In this document: piece after piece, positions 41,923 through 46,224 of the stretch
Layout of the letters: each line of letters starts with the position of its first letter
Position numbering within the stretch: the stretch's first letter is position 1
Origin: Candidatus Zhuqueibacterota bacterium
GTDB taxonomy: Bacteria > Zhuqueibacterota > Zhuqueibacteria > Zhuqueibacterales > Zhuqueibacteraceae
Assembly (NCBI GenBank): GCA_022616415.1
Contig: JAKEEU010000240.1
Span: 1-46,224, forward strand
Direction of reading: 5' to 3'
Length of the DNA stretch: 46,224 nt
Notes under the pieces: generated by a model
What the model was told of the DNA's origin: nothing
Database searches by the model: none
Seen by the model: only the letters and a program-made list of their open reading frames with translations
Made by a program: the position numbers and the translations under genes

Positions 41923-42055
41923 CAGAAGCTGTGGCAGAAGCAGTGGCACTTCTGCTCTAACCGCCACTGCCAAATGCTACTGATTTTTGCTGCCACTGCC
42001 ACCTGCAACTGCCACTATCTGTTTTGCTGCCACTTTACTGCCACTGGCACAAAGG
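41923..42055. repeat. CAG/CTG repeat block before four-helix gene
   Basis: GCAGAAGCTGTGGCAGAAGC words are followed by complementary CTGCCACTGCCACCTGC words. It includes ACTGATTTTTGCTGCC... at 41979-42017, which recurs at 42553-42591 with 37 of 39 bases identical. Confidence 0.7.
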
Positions 42056-42063
42056 AGAATCCC

Positions 42064-42456
42064 ATGGACGGCAACTTCAAAGACCTGAAAGTTTATCAAA
42101 TGTCCTACGCGCTGGCGATGGAGATTTTTCATCTCAGCAAGTCGTTTCCAAAGGATGAAATTTATTCGTTGACTTCACAAATTCGACGTTCTTCGCGGTC
42201 GGTGTGTCACAATATTGCGGAAGCGTACCGCAAACGCAGCTACCCGAATCATTTTGCTTCCAAGTGTACCGATTCCGATGCCGAAGCCAGCGAAACCACC
42301 GTTTCAATCGATTTCGCCAAAGACTGTGGCTACATTACCGTCGATATTCACCAATCGCTTATTTCAAGATATGAAGAAGTCGGCAAAATGCTCGGCGGCA
42401 TGATCGACCACCCCGAGCGTTTTTTGCCCAAGAACAAACAGCAGAAACAGGAGTAG
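42064..42456 (+). CDS. Four-helix-bundle protein (23S rRNA IVS-type)
   Basis: A 130-residue four-helix bundle protein (TIGR02436, the family first seen in 23S rRNA intervening sequences): FKDLKVYQMSYALAMEIFHLSKSFP, EIYSLTSQIRRSSRSVCHNIAEAYRK, then SDAEASETTVSIDFAKDCGYI and YEEVGKMLGGMI. The cellular role is not known. ATG at 42064 follows AAAGGAG. The gene sits between atpD and atpC, is framed by near-identical 39-base direct repeats, and its last codons (KQQKQE) are already repeat sequence. It therefore looks like a cassette inserted with or into the repeat. Confidence 0.85.
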   Translation: MDGNFKDLKVYQMSYALAMEIFHLSKSFPKDEIYSLTSQIRRSSRSVCHNIAEAYRKRSYPNHFASKCTDSDAEASETTVSIDFAKDCGYITVDIHQSLISRYEEVGKMLGGMIDHPERFLPKNKQQKQE

Positions 42457-42595
42457 CAGCAGTGGCAGCGGCAGTAGCAGAAGCACTTCTGTGCTGATTA
42501 CCAACTGCTGCCGCGACTGCCACTGCAAGTGCCACTGCCACTGCCAACTGCAACTGATTTTTGCTGCCACTGCCAACTGCAACTGCTACTAAACT
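42454..42595. repeat. CAG/CTG repeat block before atpC
   Basis: GCAGCAGTGGCAGCGGCAGTAGCAG is followed by CTGCCACTGCAAGTGCC and further CTGCCACTGCC words that can fold back on it. It includes the second 39-base direct repeat copy (42553-42591). The block runs to within four bases of the atpC start, so atpC has no Shine-Dalgarno sequence. Confidence 0.7.
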
Positions 42596-43033
42596 ATGGC
42601 TACTCCCTCATCCAAAAGTTTCCTCCTCGAAATCGTCACCCCCTTCCGCAAAGTTTTTTCCGAGGAAGTATCGGCGATTATTGCGCCGGGGGAGGAAGGC
42701 TACTTCGGTGTTTTGCCCAAGCACACGCCGCTGCTCACCAGCTTGCAGACCGGCCATCTCAAAGTCGAGCAAAACTTTCCCGGCCAGGAGCCGCGCGAGC
42801 TGTATTTCTCCATCTCCGGCGGCTTCGCGGAAGTTTTGCCGGCCGGCGTGAAGATTTTTGCCGAGACTGCCGAAGCCGCCGCGGAGATCGACGTGCCGCG
42901 CGCCGAAGATGCGAAAAAGCGCGCCACCGAGCGTTTGCAACAAGGCCGCAAGCAGTGGAATTTGGATCGCGCCCGCGCCGCTCAGGAACGCGCCAAGAAT
43001 CGGCTGGAAGTGGCGGTAAGAAAGATGCGGTAA
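42596..43033 (+). CDS. atpC: F1Fo ATP synthase subunit epsilon
   Basis: A 145-residue epsilon subunit that contacts gamma and the c-ring and can inhibit ATP hydrolysis. The beta-sandwich is evident (FLLEIVTPFRKVFSEEVSAIIAPGEEGYFGVLPKHTPLLTSLQTGHL, SGGFAEVLPAGVKIFAETAE) and a C-terminal helical hairpin follows (AEDAKKRATERLQQGRKQW, ARAAQERAKNRLEVAV). The start at 42596 is fixed by homology; no ribosome site precedes it. The stop is only 11 bases from the convergent lipase stop. Confidence 0.93.
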   Translation: MATPSSKSFLLEIVTPFRKVFSEEVSAIIAPGEEGYFGVLPKHTPLLTSLQTGHLKVEQNFPGQEPRELYFSISGGFAEVLPAGVKIFAETAEAAAEIDVPRAEDAKKRATERLQQGRKQWNLDRARAAQERAKNRLEVAVRKMR

Positions 43034-43044
43034 GAGGATTCCTG

Positions 43045-43881
43045 CTAATTTTTTTGCAACCGTTCAACTATCTCCCCGAATCTCGCCAAATGATCGAAGC
43101 GGCCGGACTTTCCGGGACGATCGAGGTCGTGCCCAATCTCCTCGGCGTGATCCGCCGGCCACAGCCGGGCATCGAACTCTCCCCATTTCGCGGAAGCGAC
43201 CGCTACCAACCCGTCATTAGCCTCCCCGGTTTTCTTTTTGATATGCTTGTAAGCCGGATAAAGAATCTTGGCCGTCGGCCGGCCGCTCGCGCGCCCGGCG
43301 CCGGCAACCGAAAAATAGCGCACCTGCGGGTGATCGACGTAGGTTCGATTGAAGCTTGCAGCGCCGCTGATGGTCAAATCGTGCAGGCCGTCGAGTGAAA
43401 CGCCCAGACCGGTAATGATTTGGCGCAGCTTTCTCTCCATCCACCAATTCCACAGCCAAAGGCGCCGGCCCATGAGCTTGGCAGCAATCAGATCGGCGAT
43501 GGGCGAGCCGCGATGCGGCGTGGAAATCGTCGTTAGCGAAGCGAGGCGCGACGCGATATGATCCGGATTGGCCGGTGAGAGCATGAAACGGCCGTCGAGG
43601 CCGCCCATGCTGTGCCCGATGAGGTGCGTCTTTTGCGAGGGGTCAAGCGAGTTGGCTACTTTCTTTTCATCTTCCGTATCCGGCGGCAAATCGCCGAGCG
43701 CCACGAGAATTTGGCGGCGCAACTGCGCGCCTCGCGCCGCGACGCCTTCATCGGGATCGACTTGCGTGGCCAAAACTTTGACGGATGCATGCGCTTCGAG
43801 ATATTGCTTGACCCCGTTAAAATATTCGATGCCGGCAAGCTGGCGAAAGCCCAAAAAGCCGTGGGCGAGAACGACGTTCAT
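43045..43881 (-). CDS. Triacylglycerol lipase-like alpha/beta hydrolase
   Basis: A 278-residue hydrolase resembling family I bacterial lipases. The oxyanion motif is VVLAHGFLGF, the nucleophile GHSMGG, the acid NDGLVAVASAKWG and the histidine WPADHAEEIGHD. The tail resembles the family's HLARFGEIVERL. There is no signal peptide, so a cytoplasmic or non-classical location is likely. The start at 43881 has GGGAGGTG upstream. It follows the molybdopterin oxidoreductase by 24 bases on the same strand, a probable two-gene operon. The substrate is unknown. Confidence 0.85.
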   Translation of the reverse strand: MNVVLAHGFLGFRQLAGIEYFNGVKQYLEAHASVKVLATQVDPDEGVAARGAQLRRQILVALGDLPPDTEDEKKVANSLDPSQKTHLIGHSMGGLDGRFMLSPANPDHIASRLASLTTISTPHRGSPIADLIAAKLMGRRLWLWNWWMERKLRQIITGLGVSLDGLHDLTISGAASFNRTYVDHPQVRYFSVAGAGRASGRPTAKILYPAYKHIKKKTGEANDGLVAVASAKWGEFDARLWPADHAEEIGHDLDRPGKSGRFDHLARFGEIVERLQKN

Positions 43882-43905
43882 TTTGCACCTCCCTGATGAA
43901 TGGCG

Positions 43906-45903
43906 TTACAACTTCACCACTTCCACGCGCGCGTCGTTGAAGCAAGCGCCGCCGCCGACCGCGCTCAGCGTATCCGGCGCCAACGCCGTCGCGGTTTGGC
44001 CGTTTGCCGAGGCCTTGCGCCACGCGCCTTTCGGCATCGCCGCCACGCCGGGGCGAATCATTTCACTTACTTTGACGCCGCAATGCACTTCGCCGCCGTG
44101 ATTGTAGACGCGCACTTTGTCGCCGTTTTTGAGGGAGCGCGATTGCGCATCTGCCGGATGCAAGGTCACAAAAAGCTCCGGCATATTGAACTCACCCAAC
44201 GAGCTGCTGATCAATTTATCGGTAGCCGGGCTGATCAACGTCAGCGGGAAACCATTGGCTTGTTCGTCTAAATATTCAAACGGGTTCTCTCCCAGCGCTT
44301 TGGGGGCGAGATGAACTTTGCCGTCGCTCGTCCACGGCAATGCCGTTTCAAACTGAATCGGCGTCCGGCCGGGAAAATCGAAAAACGCGATGCGTTCCTT
44401 TTTCAGCGTGGCAAAATCGATTTTTCCCATGCCGCTAATTGCATTGACGGCGCGGCGGAGATAGGCTTCGGTGTCTTCGTGAAATGCGCGATCATCCCAG
44501 CCCATGGCGCGGCCGAGCATGGCAAAGACCTCCTCGTTCGGCTTGGACTCGCCGCGCGGCGCGATCACCGGCTCCATGTATTGCAGCGCGTAACTGCCGT
44601 ACGCTTTCTTGATTTCTTTCTGCTCCAAAAACGTCACCGCCGGCAGCAGAACGTCGGCAAAGACCGCGGTGTCGGTCATGACCTGCTCGAAGACGATCGT
44701 GAACAAATCTTCGCGCTGCAAGCCTTGGATGATCGCATTCTGATTGGGAACCGTCGCCACCGGATTGCAATTGTAAACAAAAAGCGCTTGAATCGGCGGA
44801 TTCTTTTCCTCGAGCAAAACTTTGCCGAGCAGATTCATGTTGATCTCGCGCGTTTGCGACGGCGCGGCATCAGCCAGCCTTGTTTCATCCACGCGATAGG
44901 CGCCGCTATTGCTCATGGTGTAACCGCCGCCGCGCTTGCCGAATTTTCCCAACAACGCCGGCATCGCCAGAATGGCGGCAACCGCCTGCCCGCCGTTGCG
45001 ATTGCGTTCGAGCCCCCAACCCACTCGCAACACCGCCGGTTCCGTTTCTGCGTACATTTTTGCCAACTGCTCGATCAACGAGGCATCGATACGAGCCATA
45101 CGAGCCGCTTTCTCCAGCGGATACTCGGCGGCTTTCTGCAAAAGAATTTCCGCGCCGGTGGTGTGTTGCGCCATGAAGGCGCGATTCAACATGTCGTGTT
45201 GATGCCAGTAGTGAATCATCGCCAGCGCCACGACGAGATCGGTTCCCGGATAAATCGGCAGGTGCAAATCGATTTCTTTTTTGGAAAAATTCACCATCGG
45301 ATCGACCGCGGCAACCTTGGCGCCGGCAGCTTTGGCCTGCTTGAGATAAGGCACGAGATGGATGTTTGAGGCTTTCGGATTGGCGCCCCAAATCAAAATG
45401 AAGCGCGCGTGGGCATAATCTTCAAAAGCGACGCCGGGCATTTTGCCGTACATCGCCTTGGCCACCGTGCTCGTCGGCGCGGCGCAAACCGTGTGCGCCA
45501 GGCGCGACGCGCCCAATTTGCCGAAGAACGCTGCGTCGCTGGTGCCTTGCCCCAGCATCCCGTTCGAGCCGCCGTAATTATACGGCAAAATCGCCTCGCC
45601 GCCCCAGCGTTGTTGAATCTCTTTAAAACGGGCGCAAATTGTTGTGATGGCTTCGGCCCAACTGATGCGTTCGAACTCACCGTTGCCTTTCGGGCCGATC
45701 CGGCGCATGGGATGGAGCAAACGATCCTTGCTATAAACGCGCTGTGTGAAATTTCCAACTTTGGAACAGATAAACCCCTCGGTCACCGGATTGACGCGCG
45801 ACCCGCGCAAGCGTTTTATCCGGCTGTCTTCGACTTCAACTTCGAGGCTGCAAGTGTCGGGGCAATCCATTGTGCAAACGGAAGGGAGGATTTCAATTGG
45901 CAT
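43906..45903 (-). CDS. Molybdopterin-dependent oxidoreductase (DMSO reductase family)
   Basis: A 665-residue member of the DMSO reductase family of molybdopterin oxidoreductases. The N-terminal 4Fe-4S site is CTMDCPDTCS..GFICSK (Cys-x3-Cys-x3-Cys...Cys). The domain continues with HPMRRIGPKGNGEFERISWAEAI, ILIWGANPKASNIHLVPYLK and AAVDPMVNFSKKEIDLHLPIYPGTDLVVALAMIH. A conserved CAAPTST near residue 140 could supply the Mo ligand, which is uncertain. The C-terminal dinucleotide-binding domain is FVTLHPADAQSRSLKNGDKVRVYNHGG. There is no twin-arginine signal, so it is probably cytoplasmic. The substrate is unassigned. The ribosome site before ATG 45903 is weak. Confidence 0.9.
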   Translation of the reverse strand: MPIEILPSVCTMDCPDTCSLEVEVEDSRIKRLRGSRVNPVTEGFICSKVGNFTQRVYSKDRLLHPMRRIGPKGNGEFERISWAEAITTICARFKEIQQRWGGEAILPYNYGGSNGMLGQGTSDAAFFGKLGASRLAHTVCAAPTSTVAKAMYGKMPGVAFEDYAHARFILIWGANPKASNIHLVPYLKQAKAAGAKVAAVDPMVNFSKKEIDLHLPIYPGTDLVVALAMIHYWHQHDMLNRAFMAQHTTGAEILLQKAAEYPLEKAARMARIDASLIEQLAKMYAETEPAVLRVGWGLERNRNGGQAVAAILAMPALLGKFGKRGGGYTMSNSGAYRVDETRLADAAPSQTREINMNLLGKVLLEEKNPPIQALFVYNCNPVATVPNQNAIIQGLQREDLFTIVFEQVMTDTAVFADVLLPAVTFLEQKEIKKAYGSYALQYMEPVIAPRGESKPNEEVFAMLGRAMGWDDRAFHEDTEAYLRRAVNAISGMGKIDFATLKKERIAFFDFPGRTPIQFETALPWTSDGKVHLAPKALGENPFEYLDEQANGFPLTLISPATDKLISSSLGEFNMPELFVTLHPADAQSRSLKNGDKVRVYNHGGEVHCGVKVSEMIRPGVAAMPKGAWRKASANGQTATALAPDTLSAVGGGACFNDARVEVVKL

Positions 45904-46224
45904 AAAGGATCCATTTGGAATTTTTGTAAAAATCCAACGAAGCTTCGCCTCAAACCGACAAGAAAAAATTTTCCCAACGGATAGATGAACCCAACGGATA
46001 AAGCTTTTACAGTTGGGTTCATCTATCCGTTGGAGCGGCTTTTATCTGCCGGTAGAAACTCGCTCTGTTTGTAAAGATTTTTCATGCTCAAAGATTTTAG
46101 CCAATTAACAGGATGTCATTCTGTACCTGAATTATTCAAGAAAGTGAAAAAAGTCGGAGGAATTTTCTCTGCAATTTATTATATTACAGTCATCTAACGA
46201 CGAACACAACGGAGAAAATTCTCA
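45904..46224. other. Terminal spacer with strong hairpin
   Basis: No confident gene. It holds the 22-bp inverted repeat at 45974-46033 and a 10-bp inverted pair, GAATTTTCTC (46160-46169) with GAGAAAATTC (46212-46221), at the window edge. A 37-codon plus-strand frame (46084-46197) lacks a ribosome site. The gene beyond the edge is unseen. Confidence 0.5.
45974..46033. repeat. 22-bp perfect inverted repeat
   Basis: CCAACGGATAGATGAACCCAAC at 45974-45995 is answered exactly by its reverse complement at 46012-46033 with a 16-base loop. The motif CCCAACGGATA also repeats directly within it (45973, 45990). It lies 70 bases upstream of the oxidoreductase start, so it may be a terminator of an upstream gene, an operator or a small mobile hairpin. 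Confidence 0.7.

Noticed and set aside
40243..41973. 576-codon open frame antisense to atpD
   Set aside because: It is a shadow of the GC-rich, strongly biased atpD codons; no ribosome site, no recognisable domain, and its sequence is low-complexity (many HA, AG, DD runs).
46084..46197. 37-codon plus-strand frame MLKDFSQLTGCHSV...
   Set aside because: No Shine-Dalgarno sequence and too short to judge; it overlaps an inverted repeat at the window edge.

Overview
The window looks like a chromosome segment from an uncultured FCB-group bacterium, most like candidate phylum KSB1 or Calditrichota. This is inferred from three things: a type IX secretion style C-terminal sorting tail on a secreted acylase, many Hanks-type Ser/Thr kinases that begin with an almost identical 'ISHYKILEKLGGGGMGVVYKAEDTK-like' block, and a bactofilin/M23 pair ahead of the ATP synthase operon. 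No rRNA, tRNA, CRISPR array or intact insertion sequence was seen.

Left part (1-5.2 kb): a secreted penicillin-acylase family protein, a wrecked secreted glycosidase-like gene that shares its leader, and an AAA-ATPase/PD-(D/E)XK protein. Middle (5.2-29.2 kb, all on the minus strand): a signalling island. Five Ser/Thr kinases plus one truncated kinase share their N-terminal kinase block but carry different C-terminal modules: cyclase-like + ATPase + TPR, PD40 propeller, FGE-sulfatase-like + alpha/beta hydrolase, and TolB-like + TPR (twice). A kinase-less twin of the hydrolase module sits inside the series. The probable transcription unit runs kinase-hydrolase (18915) > hydrolase twin > kinase-propeller > kinase-pseudocyclase-TPR > GAF/sigma-54 activator (ends 5169). 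Upstream lie a LapG-like transglutaminase-fold protease, a frameshifted kinase fused to a kinase remnant, a TonB-dependent receptor with a long terminator-containing leader, and another kinase.

Right part (29.4-43 kb, plus strand): parA-parB, an M23 (LytM) peptidase, a bactofilin, then a complete F1Fo ATP synthase cluster (atpZ, atpI, atpB, atpE, atpF, atpH, atpA, atpG, atpD, atpC). The cluster is interrupted by accessory genes: a DUF433 gene plus a decayed copy between atpH and atpA, a BrnT/BrnA-like toxin-antitoxin pair plus a DUF2283 gene between atpG and atpD, and a four-helix-bundle gene between atpD and atpC. Most spacers in this operon are filled by imperfect hairpin repeats. The window ends with a minus-strand pair: a molybdopterin oxidoreductase followed by a family I type lipase.

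Three things deserve most attention. First, the kinase array appears to swap sensor/output modules behind a conserved kinase block, and its cyclase domain has lost every canonical catalytic residue. Second, hairpin repeats appear not only between genes but in frame inside the same kinase loop in two paralogs. Third, the ATP synthase operon is colonised by toxin-antitoxin-like cassettes and repeats.
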